Notes under the pieces: generated by a model
What the model was told of the DNA's origin: nothing
What the model saw: only the letters and a program-made list of their open reading frames with translations
Database searches by the model: none
NCBI GenBank assembly: GCA_964549105.1
Contig: CAZJTZ010000006.1
Location: forward strand, 1 to 64,000
Direction: 5' to 3'
From: Hydrogenedens sp964549105
GTDB lineage: Bacteria > Hydrogenedentota > Hydrogenedentia > Hydrogenedentales > Hydrogenedentaceae
Length of the DNA stretch: 64,000 bases
Position numbers and translations under genes: made by a program
Shown: in pieces, positions 1-9,506 of the stretch
Layout: each line of letters starts with the position of its first letter
Numbering within the stretch: the first letter of the stretch is position 1

Positions 1-505
1 TAGCAGCCACCAAATCATTGGTGTCTTCTTGCAATTCCAGCAAGGCGCTATAACTCAAAACATCTTCTGGGTTCAATTCAATTGCTTTCTGAAATGCCTC
101 AACAGCTTCATCAATCCTGCCCAAACGATGGCACAGTTCTCCACGCATCAGATAGAGAGAAGGGAGATTTTTCTCCTTTTGAATAACTTTATCCACACAC
201 ACTAACGCCTGGTCATATTTTTCAGCCACAAGATATAAACGCACCAGACGAATCCAGGGAACCGTTGCCTCAGAATCATATTTCAATGTTTCTTCTAATT
301 CTTGAATCGCCTTTTCCGTGTCTCCTCTACGGTAATAAACCATTGAAGAAAGATAATGAGATAAGGCTTTCCCTTTAAGTTGTGTTTCAGGATTGCCAAA
401 AATAGGTTGCACTTTGGAATTAAGGCTGGCTGGAGGAGTTTGACAACCTGTAATTACCAATAAAGAAATCAAAAGAATAAGTAGCAAACTCTTGCTATGT
501 CTCAT
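1..505 (-). CDS. TPR-repeat lipoprotein (3' end outside window)
   Basis: I translated this from the minus strand; it opens at an ATG at 505 and has no stop before the window edge, so the C-terminus is missing. The N-terminus is a lipoprotein signal: a short basic start, a hydrophobic stretch and the lipobox LVITGC, so the mature protein should begin at Cys22 and be membrane-anchored. The rest is helical with tetratricopeptide spacing, for example YRRGDTEKAIQELEETLKYD and GRIDEAVEAFQKAIELNPED. TPR lipoproteins usually scaffold envelope complexes; the partner cannot be named. It starts 23 bp after the rnhB stop on the same strand, with AAGGA upstream, so the two are probably co-transcribed. Confidence 0.8.
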   Translation of the reverse strand, partial: MRHSKSLLLILLISLLVITGCQTPPASLNSKVQPIFGNPETQLKGKALSHYLSSMVYYRRGDTEKAIQELEETLKYDSEATVPWIRLVRLYLVAEKYDQALVCVDKVIQKEKNLPSLYLMRGELCHRLGRIDEAVEAFQKAIELNPEDVLSYSALLELQEDTNDLVAA

Positions 506-528
506 AATTACTAAAATTCCTTGTATAT

Positions 529-1179
529 CTATTTCAGTTCAGGGAATAGGGTTTGCGACATTTGAGTAAAAGGGGCAAAACTCAAACGATGAATAGGACA
601 GGGTCCTAGTTTTTCAATGGCTGAAAGATGCTCTTTTGTGCCATAACCTTTATGCTTCGCAAATCCATATCCCGGATATTTATTATCAAACTCTTTCATA
701 ATTCTATCACGCGTAACCTTGGCGATAATACTTGCAGCACCTATAGAGGCAGAAAGTTGGTCCCCCTTAATAATTTTCCACGCTGGACAGGGGAAACCTT
801 TTATCTCATAACCATCTACCAGAACCAAATCTGGCTTCCTCTTTAATTTTGAAACTGCTTCAAGCATAGCACTAATATTCGCCATTTGAATTCCTATTCG
901 GTCTATAACCTCATCGCTTATAATAGAGATACCTATATCGTGCTTGTTAGACATAAGTATATCAAATAATTCTTCTCTTTTTCTTTCAGTCAATCTTTTG
1001 GAGTCATCAACCCCTTCGACTTCAGACTGCAATACTACAGCCGCAGAAACAATAGGACCTGCCAGAGGACCCCTGCCTGCCTCATCAACTCCTGCAATAT
1101 AATTAAATCCTTGTTCTTTTCCTTTTTTTTCAAAGAACCATTTATCATTTACATCTTGAATCTGTGAATAAAATTTCAT
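529..1179 (-). CDS. rnhB: Ribonuclease HII
   Basis: RNase HII cleaves RNA in RNA-DNA hybrids and removes single ribonucleotides misincorporated in DNA. The 216-residue length is normal. The N-terminal signature GVDEAGRG supplies catalytic D32 and E33, followed by LVLVDGY and SIIAKVTRDR with the other acidic metal ligands. The conserved C-terminal part YPGYGFAKHKGYGT is present. The ATG at 1179 has AGGA about nine bases upstream. The TPR lipoprotein gene follows 23 bp downstream. Confidence 0.97.
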   Translation of the reverse strand: MKFYSQIQDVNDKWFFEKKGKEQGFNYIAGVDEAGRGPLAGPIVSAAVVLQSEVEGVDDSKRLTERKREELFDILMSNKHDIGISIISDEVIDRIGIQMANISAMLEAVSKLKRKPDLVLVDGYEIKGFPCPAWKIIKGDQLSASIGAASIIAKVTRDRIMKEFDNKYPGYGFAKHKGYGTKEHLSAIEKLGPCPIHRLSFAPFTQMSQTLFPELK

Positions 1180-1554
1180 AACAAAATTCCTAAATTTTTA
1201 TAATTATATATTGTGTCTCCTATCCACTAAAAATATAAAGGGGCAATCCCTAATCTATTTAAAATTTTTTAAACGACAAAGGAACATGTTGGAAATAATT
1301 GATGAACAAAGATTTCTCACTTCGCTTGAAACGACAGAAGTAGTATGAAATGATAGAAGGGATTATTAAATAGAAAAAAGAGAGAAAATACAACCAGAGA
1401 AGAATTCAAGAGGGTAGGGAAAATTTGAAACGACAATAAGAAATAAAACTTTCCAATAATTTTTACTTGGCATAAACTTAAAAACAATTAGGGCGAGCAT
1501 GTCATTTCATACATTCTCGCCCTACAATAATAATTCCATATTAAGTTTTAAGAA
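1180..1554. other. 375-bp intergenic region
   Basis: No supported gene. It holds the hairpin listed at 1489-1524 and three copies of AAACGACA (near 1271, 1328 and 1425), two of them preceded by TTG. These may be decayed repeat; I see no longer unit. Confidence 0.5.
1489..1524 (-). terminator. Probable intrinsic terminator of the secreted-protein gene
   Basis: TAGGGCGAG (1489-1497) pairs with CTCGCCCTA (1516-1524), and ATGT/ACAT (1499-1502/1511-1514) extends the stem inside. On the minus strand the hairpin lies about 30 bases after the stop at 1555 and is followed by a T-rich stretch including GTTTTT. This fits rho-independent termination. Confidence 0.7.
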
Positions 1555-2121
1555 TTACATTCCTGGCGGCAATAAGTGCCCGTAGGACATCGTAACCTTT
1601 GAACCATCTGCATTTACGACTGTCACAAAGTTTGTATTGGCACCTTGGACATCATTTGGTCCACCCTGCCATTCAATAGTTGCAGAACCATTCGTAGCTG
1701 TATCAATAATCCCTACACCTTGAATAGGTGTGCTAGCGTCTGGACTGCGAGGTCTATCAGGAACATGTATTGCTTGTGAGCCTTCTTGTCCACCAACTAC
1801 ACCAATACCTGGCACTGATGGACCTGGGTCATAAGCGCATGGACGAAATGCCAATGCGGACTTTGGAGCAATAGTAAAACTATTATCCGGTGGGAAAGGT
1901 CCTAAGCAAACACCATCTGCATTATAGTAAGTGATGTAGCATGTCAATGTGGTGTCTACATTACTTTTTAAGTAGACCAAGTTTGTACCACCTGTCTTTT
2001 TCCCAGGGATACTATTAGCTACTGGAGCATTATCAGCAAACCATGGTATTGCCAAAGAACTTGCAAATGCTACTCCGGTACCAACTAAAACTAACAATGC
2101 GGCGAAACTAAGCTTTCTCAT
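1555..2121 (-). CDS. Small secreted protein of unknown function
   Basis: 188 residues. The N-terminus is a classical Sec signal: MRKLSFAALLVLVGTGVAFA, with likely cleavage after AFA. The mature part is rich in Thr, Gly, Pro and Asp and looks all-beta, with two Cys near the middle (LTCYITYYNADGVCLGPFP) that could form a disulfide. I recognise no catalytic motif or family. The start has a strong ribosome site (GGAGGTG) just upstream. It is monocistronic, with its own promoter (2218-2247) and terminator (1489-1524), which suggests substantial independent expression. A periplasmic or surface protein is the most that can be said. Confidence 0.75.
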   Translation of the reverse strand: MRKLSFAALLVLVGTGVAFASSLAIPWFADNAPVANSIPGKKTGGTNLVYLKSNVDTTLTCYITYYNADGVCLGPFPPDNSFTIAPKSALAFRPCAYDPGPSVPGIGVVGGQEGSQAIHVPDRPRSPDASTPIQGVGIIDTATNGSATIEWQGGPNDVQGANTNFVTVVNADGSKVTMSYGHLLPPGM

Positions 2122-2159
2122 TTTTTCACCTCCTCTCGTGAGGGTTTACCTAAACTTTT

Positions 2160-2183
2160 TGTCATATCCACTTTAACATGACA
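2160..2183 (-). other. Hairpin in the 5' leader
   Basis: TGTCAT (2160-2165) and ATGACA (2178-2183) form a 6-bp stem with a 12-base loop, inside the predicted leader of the gene at 1555-2121. It may stabilise the message; no function is shown. Confidence 0.35.
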
Positions 2184-2217
2184 GTGTTTAGTTTTTTATT
2201 TAATTTTCACTATATAG

Positions 2218-2247
2218 TTTATACCACAAACCAGTTTGGTTTGTCAA
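2218..2247 (-). promoter_or_regulatory. Sigma-70-like promoter with palindrome in the spacer
   Basis: On the minus strand TTGACA (2242-2247) and TATAAA (2218-2223) are separated by 18 bp, close to consensus, and drive the gene at 1555-2121 with a leader of about 90 bases. The palindrome ACAAACCA-GTT-TGGTTTGT (2226-2244) occupies the spacer and overlaps the -35 box, which is the usual place for a repressor or MerR-like activator site. Confidence 0.6.
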
Positions 2248-2408
2248 GTCACAAACAAAAAAATTTTATTCCCAAAATATTCTAAAAAATAATTACAGAT
2301 AATCACCTAAATCTTTAATTTAATTCTTTACTTTGTATTACATGGCATAGAGAGTTATATAATAAAAAAACAACTATATAAATGCTTTTTTATTTGTAGG
2401 AATCCATC

Positions 2409-3815
2409 ATGCGTAAAATAAGTAGAAGAAATTTTTTACTAAACAGCACACTATCTTCATTCCCGTTTATTTATACAAGCAAAAAAACAAAAAAAAATGT
2501 TAATCTTTTGTTAGTTATTTTAGACGACCTTAATAACTATAGACCCTATTTAAATTGTAAGTTAGACTTTTTAACGCCGCATATAAACTTATTGAAGAAA
2601 CAGTCTATCAATTTTGAAAGTGCTTACTGTCAATATCCTCTATGTCACCCTTCAAGGACAAGTATGTTAACAGGCTTACATCCCTTTACAAATGGCGTAT
2701 ATATGTTTGAAAGAATTGATGAGAACACATTTCCCGTTATGCCCAGGGTCTTAAAAGAAAATAATTATTTTACAGCAGGGATAGGCAAAATATTTCATCC
2801 AAAATATAATGTAAAAGATGCCTGGCATCACTCTATTGAAATATATGATAATCTTAGAGAATTTATTAAAAAAGATGGCGACCCATTAGTATCACAATTT
2901 TTTAGTTTCGGTCCTGTGGATATTCCTACTATTGAAACAAATGATTATAAAATAGTAAAAAATGCAATAGACTTTATTAAATCAAAACAAAAAAATCCAT
3001 GGTTTCTTGCCGTAGGACTTAACGCCCCACATACCCCTTTATTCTCACCGCGAGAGTTTTACGAGAAAATTCCCAAAAGCATTGTGAGATTACCACAAAT
3101 ACTGGAAGACGATTTGAACGATATACCCAAATCCGGGATAGAAGTAATAACAAAATATGACAAAGTTGATATTCATCAACTTGTATTAGAAAAGAATTGT
3201 GGAGAAGATATTATTTACTCCTACTTAGTCCGGATTGCATTTGCCGATGAACTCATTGGCTTACTATTAAAAAGCCTTGAAGAAACGGGGGAACTAAATA
3301 ATACTTGCATTGTTCTTTGCAGTGATAATGGAAGGCATCTTGGTGAGAAAAAACGGTGGCAAAAATCTACTCTCTGGAATGAAGCAACAAGGGTCCCTCT
3401 GATTATTCATCTGCCTAACAACAAAAAAGGGGGAATGGTTATTAAAGAACCCGTTGGACTCATTGATATTTTTCCTACACTAATGGATATTTGCTCGATT
3501 ACTAAACCTGACAAATTGGAAGGAAAAAGTTTAATTCCTTTAATATTTGAAGAAAAAAGTGCGGACGAAAATCAAGATGTAGTAATTTCACAGATAGAAA
3601 AAAACAATTTTTCATTCAGGACAACACGACATTGTTATATTGTATATTACGACGGTAGTGAAGAACTATATGATTATAAATCAGACCCATTAGAATGGCA
3701 CAACATAGCAAGTTCAGAAGATAGTAAAAATATCAAAAAACTTATTATTTCGAAAATTTCCCCAAACATAAAAGAAAAAATTGTGAAAGTAATTTCAAAA
3801 GATATTTTTTTATAA
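2409..3815 (+). CDS. Formylglycine-type sulfatase (iduronate-2-sulfatase-like)
   Basis: 468-residue arylsulfatase-superfamily enzyme (PF00884) predicted to hydrolyse sulfate esters on glycans. The start SRRNFLLNS resembles the twin-arginine signals common on sulfatases of this kind. Metal ligands are in VILDDLNN; the active-site signature is LCHPSRTSMLTG, where C79 would be converted to formylglycine. NAPHTPL, a late SDNGRHLGEKKRWQKS segment and EATRVPLIIHLP complete the core. Overall order matches the iduronate-2-sulfatase-like S1 group. It is transcribed from AGGAA before the ATG and ends 4 bp from the stop of the convergent neighbour. It is the only one of the five sulfatase-like genes here with a Cys nucleophile. 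Confidence 0.92.
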   Translation: MRKISRRNFLLNSTLSSFPFIYTSKKTKKNVNLLLVILDDLNNYRPYLNCKLDFLTPHINLLKKQSINFESAYCQYPLCHPSRTSMLTGLHPFTNGVYMFERIDENTFPVMPRVLKENNYFTAGIGKIFHPKYNVKDAWHHSIEIYDNLREFIKKDGDPLVSQFFSFGPVDIPTIETNDYKIVKNAIDFIKSKQKNPWFLAVGLNAPHTPLFSPREFYEKIPKSIVRLPQILEDDLNDIPKSGIEVITKYDKVDIHQLVLEKNCGEDIIYSYLVRIAFADELIGLLLKSLEETGELNNTCIVLCSDNGRHLGEKKRWQKSTLWNEATRVPLIIHLPNNKKGGMVIKEPVGLIDIFPTLMDICSITKPDKLEGKSLIPLIFEEKSADENQDVVISQIEKNNFSFRTTRHCYIVYYDGSEELYDYKSDPLEWHNIASSEDSKNIKKLIISKISPNIKEKIVKVISKDIFL

Positions 3816-3819
3816 TAAG

Positions 3820-6483
3820 TTAGTTAAGATAGCCGAAGCCCCTTAATGTTTCTATTCCTTCATCAGGAAGGTCTATATTTTTTCTATTCTCATCCTGGTC
3901 TAAAGGATAGTATTTTACCCAAAAATAAAAAGGTCCATCGTTGTCAGAAAGTTTCTGCTCTTTATCCATTATCTCATTACTAAGAAGATAGAACTGTTTC
4001 CCCATGCTTATCTGCTCCACCTTATATCCTGAAGGATGTTTCAATATAAAAGACCCCTGAATCTGAACTTTCAACTCATTAGTATTTTCTACAGGAATTA
4101 CTTGAAGCACTGCTGGTTTAGAAGTTCTTGGAATAAAAAAATCACCCTTCACCTCTGTTGGACTTGTCCTATCTCTACTCATTCTCAACGCCCCTCCTTG
4201 CATTTTGGGGAATATTAATGGAACAGAACAATTAATATCTATCCGACCTGTCCAGAACGAAGAAGTGTTTGAGAAGCATAACCACCATCCTTTCTTTTCT
4301 AATGGGAATTGACTAAATAATTCTTCTGACAATTCCTCAAAAATTTCTGGCTTTTCTAAACTAATATCATCATACTCCCCCATCTTACTTTCTAAATTAA
4401 ATAATTTCTTTTCGATTCGAAAAATATCTTCTAAAATTTTATACTGATTTTTTATCACTGCTTTCATCCCTGTCCAGCAGTCTGATGTAAATATAACCCT
4501 ATCGGTTATACCCTCACCCTTTTTGTTAAGAAGACTCAACATAGAACGACCATCTACATCTAATCCATTTTCCTTACCCAACACCTCTAATATAGTCGGA
4601 ACTATATCTTCTAAAATTACCCTTTCTTTTACACGAGTCCCTGCAAATTGATTAAATGGAAACTTAATCATTGAAACAGTCTTTGCACTCTCTTCATACA
4701 CATTTCCATGCGAATAATATCCATGTTCTCCTAATGATTCACCATGGTCCGATACTACCACTATCATTGCACTGTCATATAAAGAGCACTGTTGCAAAAA
4801 ACCAAAAAAATCGCCCAATGCATGGTCTACCTTAAATATGCAGTCGTCATACAACGCACAGTTATATTTTATCTCTTCTTCCGAAGGTAAAATATCTCCA
4901 TCTAATGCATGTGTAAGATACAATATACTTGCAGGAATACCTTCACATCCCTCATACTGAACTTCTGGCTTTCTCAATCCATGAGAAAAAACCTTAAATC
5001 TCTCTTCTTCTGCATCATATAATAAATCCCCATCTGGCTTTGAATGCACATCGTAGTTATGCAAAAAAACAAATATGTTATCATCCCCAACTAACTCTAT
5101 CCATCGCTTTGCTTCGTCATTCACATCAAATACAGAACGCAGACCGTTCCATCCTTTGTTAATATCTACCTTACCTGGTATCGAAAAGACATCCATCCCA
5201 TACGAGAATCCACGGGAAGGAAGAAACCACCATGTAAAACCTACAAATCCTGCTGTCTGATAACCATAATCTCGTAATACCTCTGATATTAACTTTACAT
5301 GAGGATATATATCTGTATTCCTGGTCAGCCCATGATTCTGCGGATACTTTCCCGTTAGCATACTAATATGTGCCACAGGCGTAAATGGCTGCGTTGTATA
5401 CGCATTCTCAAAAATAACAGCATCTCTGGAAAAATTATCTAAATTTGGGCTGGTAGGTAAGTCATATCCATACGGCAAAAGATGGTCTGGTCGCAGAGTA
5501 TCACAGGAAATAATAAATATTGGCATCTTCTTTTTCCCCTCCGAATCTATTCCTTCTTTGCTCACTATCATAGGATTCCCCCATACTCCATAATCATCTA
5601 TCTCATTTCCCACTTTACCCATTTTAAACTCAAATGTCACCTCTGACCCTGCATATTTCGAAAGGTCTATCTCTACCTTCTTCCATTGCCGGTCCTCCTC
5701 ATTTTCCCTGGGCTTCATTATACCTTCATACAAACGATATTGATTCTGACCAAACTTAGCATCTACTAAGAACTCAACACCATCCGTATCCCAATCTTCT
5801 GCACGAGATACCTTACAGTGCAAACTTGTTTTGATATTATAAACCCCGGTATAAAATATCAACTTTGAGCCCTTATTTACTATACTCGTAAATGTCATAT
5901 CTTTCCCCCATAATACATCCATACAATCACTCGCTATTGTTACCTGACGCGGTCGGGTATCCTCATAAGGTAAGAATTCCACCTTCTCTAATTCTATCCT
6001 TTTACCTTCTTCTACCCCATTTACCCATAAATATATTTCCTCGGCTATATCAAATATGGGGGTATTCAGGTCTGGAAAACGCAACGCAAAAGTATAGGCA
6101 TGTGACTTTCCATCGTTAATCAGTTGTATCTTATCAGAAAAAAATGATGGAACTTTTCTAAATTTTGAACTACTCCAGGTCCATTTTAGTTCCCCTGCAC
6201 TTTCAGAATCTAAAAACACTCGAATAAAACTATACTCCCCTAAATCCAATGTGAACTTATTTGTAAACATCAATGCTCCAGAATTATTCTCCCTACTTCT
6301 TTTCCATTTCTCACCATCCAATACTAATAAAGAAGCCTTCTCCCGACTTTTCCAATAGTTTTCTGATAACCGATTTATATTAATCTCGCCATAAACCCTC
6401 CATGCTACACAAATTAATAACACAAGACAAACAATAAAGACTCGACCTATATACCACTGAAAAATATCTTTCTTATTTTTCAT
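3820..6483 (-). CDS. Sulfatase-like hydrolase with Thr at the nucleophile position, copy A
   Basis: 887 residues from the ATG at 6483. A longer reading from a TTG at 6537 is possible, but the ATG places the membrane segment (IGRVFIVCLVLLICVAW) close to the N-terminus. Roughly the first 320 residues are two beta-sandwich-like segments with no named family. The alkaline-phosphatase-fold domain begins at PIFIISCDTLRPDHLLPYGY. The signature FTPVAHISMLTG puts a Thr (residue 368) where sulfatases have Cys or Ser, as in LtaS/EptA-type transferases and some unassigned S1-like proteins. VVVSDHGESLGEHG supplies later metal ligands. A C-terminal beta domain ends in LPDEGIETLRGFGYLN. The substrate is unknown; phosphoester or phospho-group transfer is as possible as sulfate-ester hydrolysis. 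It forms a tandem pair with copy B, 56 bp apart. Confidence 0.85.
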   Translation of the reverse strand: MKNKKDIFQWYIGRVFIVCLVLLICVAWRVYGEININRLSENYWKSREKASLLVLDGEKWKRSRENNSGALMFTNKFTLDLGEYSFIRVFLDSESAGELKWTWSSSKFRKVPSFFSDKIQLINDGKSHAYTFALRFPDLNTPIFDIAEEIYLWVNGVEEGKRIELEKVEFLPYEDTRPRQVTIASDCMDVLWGKDMTFTSIVNKGSKLIFYTGVYNIKTSLHCKVSRAEDWDTDGVEFLVDAKFGQNQYRLYEGIMKPRENEEDRQWKKVEIDLSKYAGSEVTFEFKMGKVGNEIDDYGVWGNPMIVSKEGIDSEGKKKMPIFIISCDTLRPDHLLPYGYDLPTSPNLDNFSRDAVIFENAYTTQPFTPVAHISMLTGKYPQNHGLTRNTDIYPHVKLISEVLRDYGYQTAGFVGFTWWFLPSRGFSYGMDVFSIPGKVDINKGWNGLRSVFDVNDEAKRWIELVGDDNIFVFLHNYDVHSKPDGDLLYDAEEERFKVFSHGLRKPEVQYEGCEGIPASILYLTHALDGDILPSEEEIKYNCALYDDCIFKVDHALGDFFGFLQQCSLYDSAMIVVVSDHGESLGEHGYYSHGNVYEESAKTVSMIKFPFNQFAGTRVKERVILEDIVPTILEVLGKENGLDVDGRSMLSLLNKKGEGITDRVIFTSDCWTGMKAVIKNQYKILEDIFRIEKKLFNLESKMGEYDDISLEKPEIFEELSEELFSQFPLEKKGWWLCFSNTSSFWTGRIDINCSVPLIFPKMQGGALRMSRDRTSPTEVKGDFFIPRTSKPAVLQVIPVENTNELKVQIQGSFILKHPSGYKVEQISMGKQFYLLSNEIMDKEQKLSDNDGPFYFWVKYYPLDQDENRKNIDLPDEGIETLRGFGYLN

Positions 6484-6539
6484 AATTACTCTATAATCCT
6501 TATAACTGTTTTTCCTTAAATGTATTTTTCTACACAAAA

Positions 6540-9224
6540 CTAGTTCAGGTAGCCGAGATTTCTTAGTGTTTCTTGTGCGTCATCGGGGAGGTTTACGGTT
6601 TTTCTATCTTCTTCCTGACCTCGTGGGTAATATTCCACCCAAAAATAAAAATGTCCATCATTTTCAGATGGTCTTCTTTCTTTACCCATAAATTCGTTGC
6701 TTACAAAATAAAAGTGCTTTCCCATCTTTGTTTGTTCTACTCTGTATTCTTGTGGATATTTTAATGAAGGGTTACCCTGAAAACTGACCTTTAACTCATT
6801 GGCGTCATCCGTAGGAATTATTTGAAGCACCGCGGGCGTAGGACTCTTTGGCAGAAAATAACTACCTCTTAACTCTGTTGGGCTTAGCCTGTCATTAATC
6901 GTTCTCCAAACCCCTCCCTGGATTTTTGAACTCACTACTGGAACAGAACAAGTAATATCTACCCGACCAGCCTGAAATGAAGAAGTATTTAAGAAGCACA
7001 ACCACCAACCTTGTTTTTCCAGGGCAAACCGCTGAAACAATCCTTCTGATAACTCTCTGAAAATTTCTGGCCTCTCTGTACTTATATCGTAATACTCTGG
7101 CATCTGTCTACTTAAATCAAATAATTTCTTATCTCCACAGCGAATATCCTCTAAAAGTTTGTAATTCCCTTTTATTAACGCCTTCATATTTATTCCTGAA
7201 TTTGAGGTAAAAACTTCTCTTTCATCTATCTGTTTTTCTTCCCTTTCCCTTTTTTCCATATCAGCAAGGACTTTTAACACAGAGCAGCCATCAACATCCA
7301 ACTCATTTCCCTTATCCAATACCTCTAATATTGTGGGAACAATATCTTCCAATATTGTTCTCTCCTTCACCCGAAGCCCAGCAAACCGATTGAGCGGAAA
7401 TTTGATTATTGAAACCACTTTTGCACTCTCTTCATACACATTTTCATGCCCATACCACCCATGTTCTCCAAGTGATTCACCATGGTCCGATACTATTACT
7501 ATCATTGATTTATCATACAACAGGCGATTTTTTAAGAAGTCAAAAAAATCACCCAAGGCCTGGTCCACTTTATATACACAATCATCATACAAGGCACGGT
7601 TATACTCTATCTCTTCTTCTGACGGCAAAACATCACCATAAGATACATGTTCTAAGAACAATACCCCTGCTGGAACATCTTCACATCCTTCATGCCAAAT
7701 CTCTGGCTTCTTCAACCCCCGGGAAAAAACCTTGAACTTCTCTTCATCTGCGTCGTATATCAAATCTCCGTATGCTTTCGAGTGCACATCGTAATTGTGT
7801 AGAAAAGCAAATATCCGGTCATCTCCTACACCCTCTATCCATTGCTTAGCCTCTTCGCATACCTCAAACACCGACCGCCTATCTTTTCTCTTATTGTCCT
7901 CCTCTATACTCTCTGGGACAGAGAATAAATCCATACCACACGAAAAACCTCGTGATGGCATAAACCACCATAAAAAACCTGTAAATCCTGCTGTTTGATA
8001 ACCATAATTTCTTAACACTTCCGATATCACATTCACATGAGAATATACATCTGTATTTTTTGTCAACCCATGACTTGTAGGATATTTACCCGTTAACATG
8101 CTCATATGTGCCACAGGTGTAAAGGTCTGCGTCGTATACGCATTCTCAAAAACAACGGCGTCTCTGGCAAATTTATCTAAATGAGGACTTGTCGGTAAGT
8201 CATATCCATAAGGCAATAAATGGTCAGGTCTTAATGTATCACAAGAGATAATAAAAATAGGGGTATAATTCCCTGCTTGTTTAGACTTAGTAACAACCAT
8301 TGGATTCCCCCAAACACCAAAATCTCCTATCTCATTACCTAATGCGCCCATCTTAAATGTAAATGTTACCTCTAAATTTGCATATTTAGAAAGGTCTAAT
8401 TCTACTCTTCGCCAATTTTTATCGTCTTCATTAGATTTAGGCTTCATCTCTGATTGGTATAAAGTTTCTTTATTCCCTCCATAAATAATGTCTATTAAAA
8501 ACTCAACTCCATCCGTTTCCCAATTCTCTTTCTTTGAACTTTTACAATACGAACCCAGTGCAGCATTATAAATACCCGTATAAAATTCTAAATATGACTC
8601 CTCTTCTATCTTTTTCGTAAAACTAACATCCTTATTCCATAACACATCCATACAAACACTGCCAATTGTTATTTGGCGTGGACGAGCATCCTCATAAGGT
8701 AAAAATTCAATTTTTACCAAATCTATCTTTTTCCCCTCTTCTACTCCGTTTATTTGTAAATATATTTTCCCCGTTATGTCAAACAGGGAATTGTTTCCGT
8801 CTGGAAACCTCAAAATAAATGTATAGTTATGTAATTTTCCATCATTAATCAATCCCATTCTATCCTGCGAAACTTTATTTGCCAATCTCTGACTTTCCCA
8901 TCCCCATCGAAGTTCACTACCGCATTCGGAAATTAGGTATGCTCGGATAAATCTATATTCCCCCAAATCTATATTAGATTTGTGGACAAATGATAATATT
9001 CCCGATTTCTTATCCAAACTCCTCTCCCATTCTTTCCCTTCCAATACCAGTGTTGTATTTTTCCCTTTCTTCTCCCAATACTCTTTCGAAAACCGAAAAA
9101 CGGACTCCTCTGACCAGGATATACTATTAATCAAACCAATATAAAAATAGAAAAGGAAACAAAGCAAAAAAACTCTATCTACAAAAGTTTTATAAAATAA
9201 CTTGCTACTTACATTTGACTTCAT
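6540..9224 (-). CDS. Sulfatase-like hydrolase with Thr at the nucleophile position, copy B
   Basis: 894 residues, co-linear with copy A from end to end. It has an N-terminal membrane/signal segment (FLLCFLFYFYIGLINSI), the two beta segments, and the core starting PIFIISCDTLRPDHLLPYGY. FTPVAHMSMLTG has Thr at residue 369, and IVIVSDHGESLGEHG provides metal ligands. The C-terminus is LPDDAQETLRNLGYLN. The two copies are clearly diverged but share all motifs, so this is an old duplication. Copy A follows immediately on the same strand, probably in one transcript. It is divergent from copy C across 282 bp of AT-rich DNA. The catalysed reaction is unknown for the same reason as copy A. Confidence 0.87.
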   Translation of the reverse strand: MKSNVSSKLFYKTFVDRVFLLCFLFYFYIGLINSISWSEESVFRFSKEYWEKKGKNTTLVLEGKEWERSLDKKSGILSFVHKSNIDLGEYRFIRAYLISECGSELRWGWESQRLANKVSQDRMGLINDGKLHNYTFILRFPDGNNSLFDITGKIYLQINGVEEGKKIDLVKIEFLPYEDARPRQITIGSVCMDVLWNKDVSFTKKIEEESYLEFYTGIYNAALGSYCKSSKKENWETDGVEFLIDIIYGGNKETLYQSEMKPKSNEDDKNWRRVELDLSKYANLEVTFTFKMGALGNEIGDFGVWGNPMVVTKSKQAGNYTPIFIISCDTLRPDHLLPYGYDLPTSPHLDKFARDAVVFENAYTTQTFTPVAHMSMLTGKYPTSHGLTKNTDVYSHVNVISEVLRNYGYQTAGFTGFLWWFMPSRGFSCGMDLFSVPESIEEDNKRKDRRSVFEVCEEAKQWIEGVGDDRIFAFLHNYDVHSKAYGDLIYDADEEKFKVFSRGLKKPEIWHEGCEDVPAGVLFLEHVSYGDVLPSEEEIEYNRALYDDCVYKVDQALGDFFDFLKNRLLYDKSMIVIVSDHGESLGEHGWYGHENVYEESAKVVSIIKFPLNRFAGLRVKERTILEDIVPTILEVLDKGNELDVDGCSVLKVLADMEKREREEKQIDEREVFTSNSGINMKALIKGNYKLLEDIRCGDKKLFDLSRQMPEYYDISTERPEIFRELSEGLFQRFALEKQGWWLCFLNTSSFQAGRVDITCSVPVVSSKIQGGVWRTINDRLSPTELRGSYFLPKSPTPAVLQIIPTDDANELKVSFQGNPSLKYPQEYRVEQTKMGKHFYFVSNEFMGKERRPSENDGHFYFWVEYYPRGQEEDRKTVNLPDDAQETLRNLGYLN

Positions 9225-9506
9225 GGGTTCAATATAACCTTACAAAGAAAGTTTAATTTAATATAATTATATTTAAAATAGCATAGTATATTCCTTTTTG
9301 TGTCTAAAATTATTCTCTCTAATCCTAAATTTTTCTATTCCAAACTGATGGGTTAACAATCATGATATAATTAAAAAGTATAGATAGATAAAACAGTTAC
9401 ATGAATATAATATGAGTTTTGGGTAGATGAGATGGGATATTTCTCTTCATACTAAAAAATGATACATTGAAACAATCTATTCTTCTGACAAAAGGGATTA
9501 AGTAGT

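Noticed and set aside
6484..6537. TTG start extending sulfatase-like copy A by 18 residues
   Set aside because: It would put basic residues ahead of the signal-anchor with no ribosome site; the ATG at 6483 matches the layout of copy B better.
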